A DNA stretch of 64,000 bases, from the NCBI RefSeq assembly GCF_042100115.1, contig NC_091272.1, positions 3,720,001-3,784,000 of the forward strand. Reading direction: 5' to 3'. The stretch's first letter is position 1. The number at the start of each line of letters is the position of its first letter. Below the pieces are notes generated by a model that was given only the letters and a program-made list of their open reading frames with translations, made no database searches and was not told the DNA's origin. Below, one piece after another: positions 53,738 through 63,983 of this stretch. The stretch is from Alternaria dauci (taxonomy: Eukaryota; Ascomycota; Dothideomycetes; Pleosporales; Pleosporaceae). The translations under genes and the position numbers were made by a program.

Positions 53738-56332
53738 TTACTCCTTCCGCTTCTTCCAACAATCAGGCCATTTCGCCTCGTCTTGGCTATAATCAGGCCA
53801 ATCATCTTCACCCTGTCGGTTCAATTTTTTGTCTAGAAACGATCTTAGGCCATTGTCATGGCGAGGGTATGTTGACGCGATAAAATCTTTCTTATCGATT
53901 ACCATCTTCCTCCATTCCTTCAACTCCTTTCTGGTTGTTTCGGAAATGTCATCCTCCGCCGCCCATATCCGAAACGTGGCATTGAATATTCGCTCGAGGT
54001 TGATACGTGCAGAGATTGGATCGATCAAGTTCCTTTCCTTGTCAAACAGCGAAGCTTTCTTATCGTCAGGTACGCTCTCAAGCCAGGGGAGTAGTTCGAA
54101 AGGTTCCATCCTGAGAAAGTCTGGTCTTGACAATCTCTGTCTCTTCGTTTCGGGCGCATCAGGATTTTCATTCGCATGCTTCCGCTTATGAGTACCCACG
54201 CCTGATGGTTGCCCGCTTGGTGTTTTGGTTTGCGGTGGGATCGGATCGTTTTCTTCTGCTTCGCCATTGGAATTAGAGTTGTTACCATGATCACCCAAGT
54301 TCTCTCCGGCTCCGTCATCAAGGTTGTCAACGCAATCACCCGAATTCTCTTCCGCAGGCTTGGTACCCGCCTCTAATGTTTCCGAACCTGTTGAGTTCTT
54401 CGCTGCAAAGTCTTCCAGATAGCTCGGAGGATAAAACACCGAGCTTCCCTGCAACGAGACGACGCCATCAATATCCTTGACTCTCTCTTTCAGCATCTCA
54501 GCTACATTTTCAATGTTCACTCTGTCATTACCCTTGAACAGTGGATCGTGTTCCAACCAACACCGCTTTTGACTTTCGGATAACCCATCGAAGCCACCGA
54601 AAAACTTTTGGAGAACAGCTTTTTGGTCCCAGTCGTTCCTTGGCTTCGCAAGTTTTTCAATCTCTCCCGGAAGCAGACCAATCCAGCCTCGAATCTGATT
54701 GCTTGCCATAGACGCAAAGTGTGGGATATATGTAGCAAGCATAGGCCCATGTGTCACCAAATTGAAAGTCGGTGGCCGCGAGGAAGTCGGCTTGCTTGGA
54801 GGCTTTGGGGGGTTGTTTGACTTTGTAGGGTCCTGGTATCCTTGAGGCTCTTGTGCCGAACCTCCTTGGTTCATTTGGAGACTTATACGGAGTATCTCTT
54901 GCAATTCTGGGTTATTGTCATCGTCAAGGATTGGCCCTTGCGTTCCTGGATCATTGTCATCGCCACCTCCTCCATCTTCATCATCATCGTCGTTACCGGG
55001 CTTCTTCCCTGAGCTTCCGTAACGGCCACGCCTAGGTGGAGGCTCTCTACGCCGACCAGGGGGAATAGCTCTTCTGAGTAGATCGGCAGTGCTAAAATAG
55101 TTGAGACTCTTCAAAACGCGCACACTCATTTTATACGGCAATTTATCATCTCCTAAATCTCTATCCGCCTCACTCTCAATAACCTTCTGTATGCGCCTTC
55201 GTGACGCCCATGAGTTGAAGGCCATGCGATGATTGTGCCCCCTCCTGTGTTTAGGCCTAAACGTGCTGTAAAGTCCACCCTCACATGTGAGGAATTGTGG
55301 GTGGCCGAGTATGTATTCGAGCATGGCAAACACCCATGGTCCACATGCTGAGCTTTCATCACCTGCGTAGCTATTATTCTTGGTGTCGTGAGGGACATGT
55401 TTGAGTGTTGCTGCTGTGAATCGCCCTCGCTCGAGATTCATGACTTTTTCGTATCCGCAGAGAATCTTACCAGCGACCCATCCTGCGTTCAACATTTCAT
55501 CTATGTACCACTTGCCGTTGTCGTTCTTCTTAAGTTTTAGATGGCCGTCTAACCATCTGGCATCGTTCTTCTGCTTGTCAATAATCATGAAGCCCCAATG
55601 CGTGCCGCCACTAGGAATTGCTTCCGGTAGACTCCCATGTTTGTCATTTTTGTCATTTTTGTCATTTTTGTCATTTTTGTCATCCTTGTCATCCTTGTCA
55701 TCTTGGTCATCTTGGTCATCTTCTTGTTCGTTGTCTACAAGCATTTTGTCCTGCTCTTGTATCAGTTCCACACTAGCTTCCTGCGCTTTCTCGTTCCTCT
55801 CTTTAGTTCTCTTAGCTTTCCCAGCTTTGGATTTCCTAGCTTCAGTTCGATTGTCTTTACCTGCTTGGCGAACCATACCATCCGTTACGGGAACAACGAT
55901 CCACCGTACGCTTTCATTCAGCATAGCGTCATAACATTTGGTTGAAAAATCATCTTCCTTAAACGTATCCACACCGCTCATACACAGACCGATGTGAGCA
56001 AGTCCAATGGCGGCGTTTGATGGCACAATGACTATGTCGCTTCTTTCTTTCTGGACATTTGTCAAGATGACTGTAGCCAGCTCTAGCGCATTGTTGTCTA
56101 GCCAACTAATGGTATCATACTCATGTCCAGTTGCGAGGATTTTGATGAAGTCATCTACCGTGAGCGCGAGAGAATTCCCTAGATGCTCGCGATCGATGTA
56201 GACAAGGTTAAGCCATTTGTTGATAGTGTCTTGCTTAGTCTCTGGCGGGGGCCCGGCGGGTTTTGAGCTATCTCCGCCAGTATTGCTGGCGGTTGGAGGA
56301 TGTTGATCGTTGTCGCTAGACATGGCTGACAT
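53738..56332 (-). CDS. Divergent Ulp/SENP-like (C48) protease-domain protein with UIM-like motif
   Basis: A single 864-aa exon; Met1 or Met4 may be the start. Residues 35-345 follow the Ulp1/SENP fold: NKWLNLVYIDREHLGNS and TVDDFIKILATG (substrate-binding N-part), DIVIVPSNAAIGLAH, RWIVVPVTDG, then after an insert THWGFMIIDK (His245), ARWLDG (Asp262) and SSACGPWVFAMLEYIL (Cys330), i.e. an H-D-C triad in the right order. The usual oxyanion Gln about six residues before the Cys is not present (AGDESSACG). The insert at 151-240 is Lys-rich then a Asp/Lys/Asn repeat (203-231). Residues 472-488 look like a ubiquitin-interacting motif (PELQEILRISLQ). The C-terminal half has Trp/Pro helical modules. 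Whether it is active is unknown; SUMO, NEDD8 or ubiquitin is the plausible substrate class. Confidence 0.7.
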   Translation of the reverse strand: MSAMSSDNDQHPPTASNTGGDSSKPAGPPPETKQDTINKWLNLVYIDREHLGNSLALTVDDFIKILATGHEYDTISWLDNNALELATVILTNVQKERSDIVIVPSNAAIGLAHIGLCMSGVDTFKEDDFSTKCYDAMLNESVRWIVVPVTDGMVRQAGKDNRTEARKSKAGKAKRTKERNEKAQEASVELIQEQDKMLVDNEQEDDQDDQDDKDDKDDKNDKNDKNDKNDKHGSLPEAIPSGGTHWGFMIIDKQKNDARWLDGHLKLKKNDNGKWYIDEMLNAGWVAGKILCGYEKVMNLERGRFTAATLKHVPHDTKNNSYAGDESSACGPWVFAMLEYILGHPQFLTCEGGLYSTFRPKHRRGHNHRMAFNSWASRRRIQKVIESEADRDLGDDKLPYKMSVRVLKSLNYFSTADLLRRAIPPGRRREPPPRRGRYGSSGKKPGNDDDDEDGGGGDDNDPGTQGPILDDDNNPELQEILRISLQMNQGGSAQEPQGYQDPTKSNNPPKPPSKPTSSRPPTFNLVTHGPMLATYIPHFASMASNQIRGWIGLLPGEIEKLAKPRNDWDQKAVLQKFFGGFDGLSESQKRCWLEHDPLFKGNDRVNIENVAEMLKERVKDIDGVVSLQGSSVFYPPSYLEDFAAKNSTGSETLEAGTKPAEENSGDCVDNLDDGAGENLGDHGNNSNSNGEAEENDPIPPQTKTPSGQPSGVGTHKRKHANENPDAPETKRQRLSRPDFLRMEPFELLPWLESVPDDKKASLFDKERNLIDPISARINLERIFNATFRIWAAEDDISETTRKELKEWRKMVIDKKDFIASTYPRHDNGLRSFLDKKLNRQGEDDWPDYSQDEAKWPDCWKKRKE
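55636..55727. repeat. 9-bp minisatellite coding an Asp/Lys/Asn repeat
   Basis: About ten head-to-tail 9-bp units read on the plus strand as TTTGTCATT, then TTGTCATCC and TTGGTCATC variants, inside the Ulp-like gene. On the coding strand each unit gives Asp-Lys-Asn, then Asp-Lys-Asp, then Asp-Gln-Asp. The units are near-identical in the 5' plus-strand half, suggesting recent expansion. Unit length is a multiple of three, so copy changes keep the frame. Confidence 0.9.
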
Positions 56333-56902
56333 GCTCTGGTCGATTGTTGAAATATGAGGCCTTGAGATTTGGAGGGACTGCGTACGTCCACAAACACGAG
56401 TGGCGCCCTAGAATCATATGTACCATATCCTCCAGGATCAATGAACAAAGCCAAAGACGAGCGAAAAGAGGAAAAGACGCAAGTGACAAAGACACAAAAG
56501 CAAGTGACTGCCTCCTTTGTCGAGTACCAGACGGCTCCATCGTTGTCAAGTCTCTTTCACGTCGGTTTTGCCGGGACGGTGGCATCCGGCCTAGCCTGAT
56601 CTTCCTGCTCTTGTCTCCGTCCAGCCATCGCCGCAGGACAGGTGTTGTGACCTACAATGCACGTTCTACGCGATAGAGGTAGCTTACCAAGTCCATGTAG
56701 TAGGCACACGCCCAGGTCTGGTCGGATGTGCAGGTCAGCCATCGAGCCGCTAGTGAACCGGATGCGGGACTAGCGTTGGTGAGGCGAACTATTTGGACGT
56801 GCCCCACACGGTGGTATCGATAGCCTCTCGAACTTTTTTGCCCTCGAAGTTCTGGAAAGCGCAGACCGCCTCCCACGACAACAACATACCGCAGTCGCCA
56901 AA
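56333..56902. promoter_or_regulatory. Divergent promoter region Ulp-like gene / NOG1
   Basis: 570 bp between outward-facing starts, with both leaders. Frames on both strands here are short and without family character. Confidence 0.45.
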
Positions 56903-59048
56903 ATGAAGACCCAGTGGAAAGACATCCCCGCTGTGCCTACGAGCCAGGAGTTTCTCGACATTGTGCTTTCCAGGACCCAGAGGAGGTAGGCTGCCTCTCC
57001 ACACGCACTCGCGCAAAGCGCCTTCTTCCTGCCGCCCTGCGCTGTCGCGATTCTGACGGCGCAACACGTGCGGCACACAAAGACGAGAAGCTGACAAATT
57101 CCCAGGCTGCCGACGCAGATTCGTGCGGGTTTCAAGATCAGCAGAATCCGAGCCTTCTACACGCGAAAAGTCAAGTACACGTCCGAGACCTTTACCGAGC
57201 GCCTCAACACCACTATCGAGGCTTTCCCGCGCCTTGCGGACATCCACCCGTTCCACCGCGATCTGCTCAACACCCTGTACGATGCGGACCACTTCCGAAT
57301 TGCTCTCGGTCAGCTGTCGACTGCAAAGTCGCTGATCGAGACGGTTGCGCGCGACTACGTGCGCCTGCTCAAGTACGGACAATCCCTCTTCCAGTGCAAG
57401 CAGCTGAAGAGGGCGGCGCTGGGACGCATGGCCACCATTTGCAAGAGGTTGAAGGACCCTCTCGTCTACCTTGAGCAGGTCAGGCAGCATTTGGGCCGTC
57501 TCCCGTCCATCGACCCCAACACCCGCACACTTGTCATTGCTGGTTTCCCCAACGTCGGCAAGTCGTCATTCCTAAAGTCCATCTCAAGAGCCGACGTCGA
57601 GGTGCAGCCCTATGCATTCACCACAAAGAGTTTGTATGTCGGACATTTCGACTACAAGATGCTTCGCTTCCAGGCTGTCGACACCCCTGGTATTCTGGAC
57701 CATGCTCTCGAGGACATGAACACCATCGAGCATCAGTCCATCTGCGCCATCGCCCACTTGCGCGCCCACATTCTCTACTTTATGGATCTCAGTGAGCAGT
57801 GCGGTTACTCCGTCGCCTCGCAAATCGCCCTCTTCAACAATATCAAGCCTCTGTTTGCTAACAAGCTGATCTCGATCGTCGTCAACAAGATCGATCTTAT
57901 GCGCCCGGAACAGCTCGACCCCGAGACACAGGAGCAGCTCCAGGGTATGCTCAAGTCTGGCGAAGTCGAGATGCTGGAGCTTTCCTGCAACACTCTCGAA
58001 GGTGTCATGGCTGTGCGAAACTCGGTCTGCGATCGCTTGATTGCTGCTCGCAACGCCGAGAAGCTCAAGGCTGGCACCAACAGCGCCGGCGAGCCTTCTG
58101 GTCGTCTCGGTGAACTGCTTCGCCGAATCCACGTTGCCCAACCATTGGGCGGCGTCACTCGCGAGACATCTATTCCAGAAGCAGTGCTTAACAAGAAGAA
58201 GTACGACAAGGACGATCCTGACAGGCCGCTCCTTGAGCGTGACCTGGAAGAAGAGAATGGCGGAGCCGGTGTGTACAACATCGACCTTCGCAAGAACTAC
58301 CTTCTCGAGAACGACGAGTGGAAACACGATCGCATTCCCGAGGTTTTCAAGGGCCAGAATGTTTACGACTTCATCGACCCTGACATTGAGGCTAAGCTTG
58401 CTGCACTTGAGGCTGAAGAAGAGAAGCTGGAGGCTGAGGGTTTCTACGAGTCGGACGATGATCTTGAGGACGCAGAGGAGGCGGACATCAGGTACAAGGC
58501 AGAGCTCATCCGTGAGAAGAGGCAACTCATCCGGAACGAAGCCAAGATGCGCAAGAGTCTCAAGAACAGGGCAGTCATCCCCAGGACCAAGAAGGCGAAG
58601 CAAATGTCACAGATGGAATCACATCTCGAAAGCCTTGGCTACGATGCCTCAAAGGCTGTCGAGCGTACGGCTGCAAAGGCAGAAGCCCGAGGTCGCAGCT
58701 TGGCTCGTGGAAGATCAGAGGGCCCTGGCGGCGATGCCATGGAAGTCGACACGCCCGGCGCTGCTATGCTCGAGCGTGCCAAGAGCCGAGGCCGCAGCCA
58801 AAGCACCAACAGGAGAACGGATGGTGTCACGAACGAGACTGCCGCCTCCAAGGCCGAGAAGCTGGCCAAGTTGTCGCAGAAGAAGATGAACAGGATGGCT
58901 AGACAGGGTGAGGCCGACAGGCACCAGACTGGTTCTTTGATCAAGCATCTGGTAAGTTTCCCTGTTCCTTCCTTCATTCTCAGTACAGGTGCTAACAATT
59001 GTTCAGACTGCCGGAAAGCGTGGTATCGGAAAGACCAGCCACAGATAA
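56903..59048 (+). CDS. NOG1: Nucleolar GTP-binding protein 1 (Nog1), 60S biogenesis
   Basis: Three exons: 56903-56985, 57106-58951 and 59007-59048; introns 120 and 55 nt, giving 656 aa (yeast Nog1 is 647). Start [20 protein letters not shown]; the join gives [20 protein letters not shown]. The N-terminal helical bundle ([20 protein letters not shown]) is followed by the OBG-type GTPase: Walker [11 protein letters not shown] (about residue 180), [20 protein letters not shown] (G3), NKIDLM (G4). The NOG C-terminal region ([18 protein letters not shown]), a basic/acidic tail and the final exon coding [13 protein letters not shown] follow. Nog1 is an essential GTPase on pre-60S particles in nucleolus and cytoplasm. 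Confidence 0.96.
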
Positions 59049-59311
59049 GCAGACCTGAAGTCTTTCGCGTTCTTGCATTGCGTGTTTGCAGGTGGGGAAA
59101 ATCATGGCTGGCGTTTGGGATGCATTAGATACCAACTCGCTGTTGATGAAAGCAGCGTGGTAATGCAATACTTCTTTACATCAGTAGTGTATTCTGAACT
59201 AGTGCTGTCGTGTGACCTCGTGGTTGGGTATGAACAGCTGGAATGGATATTGACGCAAAACATAACAACAGTAGCGCGGCAAGATGTATTCAGGGTTGCC
59301 CACTAAAAGAA

Positions 59312-60334
59312 CTATACACTCATCTTCATGGATATAGCGGCATGTGGTTTATACCCCACGACCTCGAGTTCCTCTGCTTTCCAACCATCGATGCTGCCCC
59401 CAATCTCTCTGTTGATCTTGAGTGTAGGGAATTCTCGCGGTTCGCGCTCCAGCTGCACCTTGAGCGCATCTATGTGATCGACGTATACGTGTGCATCGCC
59501 CATTGTGTGTGTAAATGTCCCGGGCGTCAGGTCGCACACATGAGCCAGCATGTGTGTGAGAAGCGCGTATGAGGCAATGTTGAACGGAACACCGAGACCC
59601 ATGTCGCAAGATCTCTGGTAGAGGAGCGAGTGTAGCACGCCTCTTGGTCGTTCTTCGCCTTGCTTATGTCCCGGGAAGGAAACGTAGAATTGCGCAAACA
59701 TGTGGCAAGGTGGCAAGGCCATCTTCTTGATATCTGCGGGGTTCCATGCGCTCAGTATGATGCGCCGGTCGTACGGCTGGTTCTTCAACTTGTGGATGAT
59801 CTCAGCTAGTTGGTCGACACCTTGGCCTGTGTAGTCCTCTGCATGTCCCTTGTACTCTGCGCCAAAATACCGCCACTGGAAGCCGTAGACTGGACCCAGC
59901 TCGCCTTCCTCGTAGTGGTTGAGGCCCACCTTGTCGAGGTACTCGCGGCTGCCGTTGCCGTCCCAGATCTTGATGCCAGCGTCTGAGAGAGACTTGCTAT
60001 GTGTGCTGCCTGCGACGAACCACAGTAATTCGCCAATGACGGCACGAGTGAATACTCTTTTCGTTGTGAGGAGGGGCAGGATGAGTTCTGGTCGCTGTGT
60101 GGGGTCGCTCGACGGCCGCGATAAAGCGAACTTCATTTGTGCGGGAAAGGGAATAGCGCGCGTGCCAGTTCCTGTTCTGTCGGGGCGATGTTCGCCATTT
60201 TCGAGTATATCGCGGATCAGAGAGAGGTATTGGTGCTCCTCGTGCGCGGCGTTGCTGGGTGCCGGGATACTTTGCTTCGTGGTGTCTTTGGGAGGCTCGG
60301 GGGTGATGACGGGTTCTAGAGCGACCGGAGACAT
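59312..60334 (-). CDS. CDC21: Thymidylate synthase
   Basis: A single exon of 340 aa. Landmarks in order: [20 protein letters not shown] (phosphate-binding Arg region, then [10 protein letters not shown]), [75 protein letters not shown], the active site [13 protein letters not shown] with catalytic Cys210, and [48 protein letters not shown]. Converts dUMP to dTMP using methylene-tetrahydrofolate. The loop between FYVSF and LHSLLYQRS is longer than in bacteria, as in fungal enzymes. Shares a 201-bp divergent promoter region with the augmin-like gene. Confidence 0.97.
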   Translation of the reverse strand: MSPVALEPVITPEPPKDTTKQSIPAPSNAAHEEHQYLSLIRDILENGEHRPDRTGTGTRAIPFPAQMKFALSRPSSDPTQRPELILPLLTTKRVFTRAVIGELLWFVAGSTHSKSLSDAGIKIWDGNGSREYLDKVGLNHYEEGELGPVYGFQWRYFGAEYKGHAEDYTGQGVDQLAEIIHKLKNQPYDRRIILSAWNPADIKKMALPPCHMFAQFYVSFPGHKQGEERPRGVLHSLLYQRSCDMGLGVPFNIASYALLTHMLAHVCDLTPGTFTHTMGDAHVYVDHIDALKVQLEREPREFPTLKINREIGGSIDGWKAEELEVVGYKPHAAISMKMSV

Positions 60335-60535
60335 TTTTGCTGGAGAACGGAGACTCGTGTGTATGTATTTGGGTGCTGTGGTGTAACGACAGAGTAGAAG
60401 TCGCGAGGCGCGTCAGAACCACCAAAACCGCGACTGCGCGAGTGGCCCTTGCGGCTCACCGTATCGAATGCTCCCGCCCTAACTGCATTCGCACCTGCCA
60501 CAAAACACCAACACGGAAGCACACTTCCTGATACC
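60335..60535. promoter_or_regulatory. Divergent promoter region thymidylate synthase / coiled-coil gene
   Basis: 201 bp between start codons. GCGCG-type words occur (near 60411 and 60436), but a perfect ACGCGT (MluI cell-cycle box) was not found by eye. Confidence 0.5.
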
Positions 60536-62227
60536 ATGGCGGAAGAACAAGCAGCGCATCACTTGCTAAACGTAGTCGAGGAGCGAGGTCTCAAAGTCGA
60601 TCTCGACAACATTCTCCTAGGTTTTGAGCATGTAAAGACCAAGCACGAAGCTGCGGTGTGGGTTGAGGAGTACCTCCACGAGGACACCTTGCTGAGCAAA
60701 GAGGAGCTGGAGTTGTGAGTGGAAATTCTGATCACACCAGCTTTCGCTGACTATGAGTCTAGGTACCAGACTCTGAAGAAAAAGGGCCTTTTGCACCAGT
60801 ACGAAAGCGAGGGTGAACCCATCCGGCCCATTTTGGATCATGAAATTGCAGCAGCAGTTGAGTCATTGAAAAGCTCCACTACCGCTATTGAGGAGCAGTG
60901 CAAAGTTCTAGAGGCACAGAAAGATGCTTTGATCAAGTTGAAAGCTCTTGACAAGCCCAATATGGATGTCGAACATGCAAGAAACGAGCGGAGAAGGAAG
61001 GAGGCCCAAGAAAAAGCTCGATTAGACGTCTCTGTATGTTGCGAGAGATTACAACCTCCATCTTTCTAATATTCGTAGGTCGATGATGTAGTTGCATCAG
61101 TCACAGAGCAGATGGACGATGCTCAGCGCGAGATTGATTCCGAAAAGTCCACGCTGAAAAGCTACCTGTCAGAACGCTTTGCATCAGATGACCAGATTTT
61201 GAGCCGACTGCCTAAGCTAGTGTCTCAAATCGTCACTGAGCCTGAAGTCAGCGAGGACGAGAAGTCGATGGAGCAGTGGTGCAAGGCGATTATCTCCTTT
61301 CGTGCTGCAGAGATCAAAGCTCGAGTGGATACTGTGTTTCTCACCAACGCATTAGGGGACTCCCAGAACGGGCTTTCAGAGGAAGCGGAGGCCGACTTCA
61401 AAGAGAGAAAGGTCGCCCTGCAAGCTGAGCTGGAAGAGCTGCACTCTGAAATCGCATCCGTCGCTGAAATGGTTGTCGAGCATGAGACACGCAAACCGAT
61501 GACTGAGATGAAGGAGCGCAAGGATAGAGACAGAACACGAACACGAACGGCATGGCTCAACTACGTGAGTAACACTCCGAGGGACATTGGACCGCTGCTA
61601 ACAAGCTAGGTGCTATCAACACTCGAATACATGGGCAAACGCCTCAGTATAATCAATACTGGCACGTCAGATGCTGACGAGTTCCAACAAGCACTGGCGC
61701 ACGTCCAGGCAGCGGCAGCGAAGCGTATACCCGAGATAGCCGCATTGCCTGCGACACCCGGACTGAAACGCATGAACTCCAGCACGTCAGCTTTTACCCC
61801 AATGGTCAAGCTCAAGCCGACATCGACGCTCGAGCTTCCGGTAGCACTCCAAGACGCGCTTCGTCATGCAGGCATATCCTTCAGTCAGGATAGCATTGAG
61901 AGCCTACAAGATGTTCTGCAGCAAGCTCAGCTTGAGCGGAGCAAGAAGCTCCACGATCACTACGAATCGACCGTGACATCGACTCATGATGGACTTGCCG
62001 AGCGATCAAGCAAGGCAGACACGGATTTGAGAGCTGTTTTGAGCGCGCTATATAAGCACGCGCCATTCCAGCAGGCTAGCTTGACGGACCCAGAGTTGGA
62101 TGAGCAACTGAAGGCGATGGAGCTCGAGCTTGAGAGCAAGGACCGAGAGTTGCTCGATGCAGAGGGCAGCGAACTGAGCTTGAGCGACCCCAAAGTCCGC
62201 GCGTTTATCGCGAAATACGGCAAATAG
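60536..62227 (+). CDS. Coiled-coil protein, HAUS3/augmin-like
   Basis: Four exons: 60536-60714, 60763-61033, 61079-61564 and 61610-62227; introns 48, 45 and 45 nt, giving 517 aa. The N-terminal 60 residues are helical (AAVWVEEYLHEDTLLSKEEL-ELY), followed by DHEIAAAVESLKSSTTAIEE and long coiled coils through about residue 300. The mid part has EEAEADFKERKVALQAELEE, the C-terminus SVLTDPELDEQLKAMELELE-type helices. The N-terminal pattern (W-x3-L ... LSKEEL ... Y/F-x-x-L-x3-G) resembles HAUS augmin-like complex subunit 3, which recruits gamma-tubulin to spindle microtubules. This is by pattern only; another coiled-coil family is possible. Exon frames join cleanly. Confidence 0.55.
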
Positions 62228-62813
62228 AGCAAAGGTTTTGACAATCAGGTTTCCGGGCTGGTCGGTGCGCTGTCGCGGTGGAGCTGACAGGTCGGACTGG
62301 GATGATCCACGGCGGGTATCAAAGATGGAGTAAACAAGACGCGGAGATGTTGTTTGTATGTTGTTTACCGCGCAGAGAATGCTCTCTCGACGCCAGGTCC
62401 AAGTGTCTCTCTTGACCGCTTTGGAGCGGCCTGGTGAACATGATCAGCTCGCGGGTTGGAAGCGATGGCAGCCACATGTTCGCGGGTGGAGCTATGGGGG
62501 AGGAAGGACCTCGGACTGGTCGCGAGGAGTGATGAGCTGCAGCTAGCGGCCCCCCATGTGGCTAGCACCCAGCCCCCGAATAACACTAAACACCGTCGGG
62601 CCCTTGTCGAGGCTGCCCTGAGTAGCTGACGGACAACAACTCTGCTCTCCTCACAAACTCACCAAAGCGTCTATCCCCACTTTCGCAGCCGGTTGAACCT
62701 GCGCGGGATGCTCGCGCCAGGTACAGGCAGAGACGCAGGCCCTCATTCACTCAATTGAACCATCACCATCACCTTGCCGGTAGCTCCCTGGAGCTATCCT
62801 CACACCGCCCGTC
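62228..62813. other. Intergenic: augmin-like 3' flank and promoter of the terminal gene
   Basis: 586 bp. Two GCTAGC words flank a C-rich stretch near 62543-62566, with no sign of a mobile element. No gene seen. Confidence 0.45.
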
Positions 62814-63983
62814 ATGGTTAAAGGAGAGATTCTCACCATCGGCGCTGCCGCTGGTGCCCTCGGAGGGGCGTACAAGCTTGCCGAGTTCCTCAACAAGGCC
62901 AAACGCGTCCGCGACGTCGGTCCTTCCAATGCTGTCTACGTGCGCATCATCGGCCGCGTCCAATCCGACCTGGACGAAGTGAGACGTCTGCTCTCCATCC
63001 GCGAGATCCACGACATCCTCGAGGCCAACCCGGAAAAGTCCAAATGGGTCTACGGATGCATGCGCGATGTGCGCGGCGCTCTGGAGAACATCACGCCCCA
63101 CACGGAGCGCGTCGCTGGTGACATCCAAGACGGCCGCCGTGTTGGCGTCAGGCACCGCGTCTACTGGCTGCTCAGCGAGAAGGAGAAGCTGGAGAACCGG
63201 GAGAAGGAGCTCAACATTGCGCAGGCCAGCCTCAGCGCCGTCCTCGGCTACCTGACTGCTCTGGAGCCGTACGAGGAGCCGCACAAGCCAAAGTCCACCA
63301 AGAAGGAAACCCACATCGACATCGACATCCACCAGGAACCTCCCCAGGCTCAGCCCCAGCCCCCGCCTCAGCCTCAGCCGACCCACACGACGCACATCGA
63401 CAGGGAAGTCTGGGTCGAGCGTGACGGTGCGCCGGCTCGTCACGTAGAGGAACACCGCGACGTCTGGGTCGAGCGCGACCGTCAACCTGCAGTCCACTAC
63501 GAGGAGCGTCGCGATGTGTATATTGACGAGCGCGAGCGCGCACACCAACACTTCGATGACCGCGGTCCCGCTCCCGCTCCCCGTCACGACGCCCACTTTG
63601 AACACCATGGCCGTGATGCTCGCTACGAGACTCAGTACGACGAGCGCTTCGAACAGCAAGACCACTACCGCTCGCAGTACCCCATCGAGGTCCAAGGCAA
63701 CTACAACCAGGCCCGTCCCTTCCCTGAGCCCCTCGGCCGTCGCCCCGAATCCTTCGAGGATCGTCTTCCCGAGCGCGACTCCTGGATGCAGGGCAATGCG
63801 CGCGCCAACGAACGCCCAGGTCAGTACGCCCCCCGTGGCGCACAGTACGCCGAGTACGGTGCACCGCAACCCATCGGCGCAGCCCATTATTCGCGTAGGT
63901 TCCAAGGAGACCCGGGCTTTGGCGACGAAGAAATACTAAATCCACAACCAGTGCCTTTGGACAGGCAGTACGCCGAACGCGAG
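62814..63983 (+). CDS. Unrecognised repeat-containing protein, 5' part, cut by window end
   Basis: The frame is open from ATG 62814 (390 codons) and ends at a GAG|GTGAGT donor at 63983-63984, so more exons lie beyond the window. Residues 1-150 look folded: MVKGEILTIGAAAGALGGAY, KLAEFLNKAKRVRDVGPSNA, VYVRIIGRVQSDLDEVRRLL, SIREIHDILEANPEKSKWVY, then RHRVYWLLSEKEKLENREKE. Residues about 165-230 hold THIDIDIHQEP and three imperfect repeats of roughly 20 residues built on REVWVERDGAPARHVEEH, RDVWVERDRQPAVHYEER and RDVYIDERERAHQHFDDR. The rest is disordered, His/Arg/Asp/Pro-rich. The N-terminal block resembles conserved fungal hypothetical proteins; no function is assigned. Confidence 0.75.

Noticed and set aside
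57584..58603. 339-codon minus-strand open frame
   Set aside because: Antisense to the NOG1 coding exon, Val/Leu-rich mirror of its codons, no family character.
62769..63905. 378-codon minus-strand open frame
   Set aside because: Antisense shadow of the plus-strand terminal gene, which has a clear start, repeats and a splice donor.
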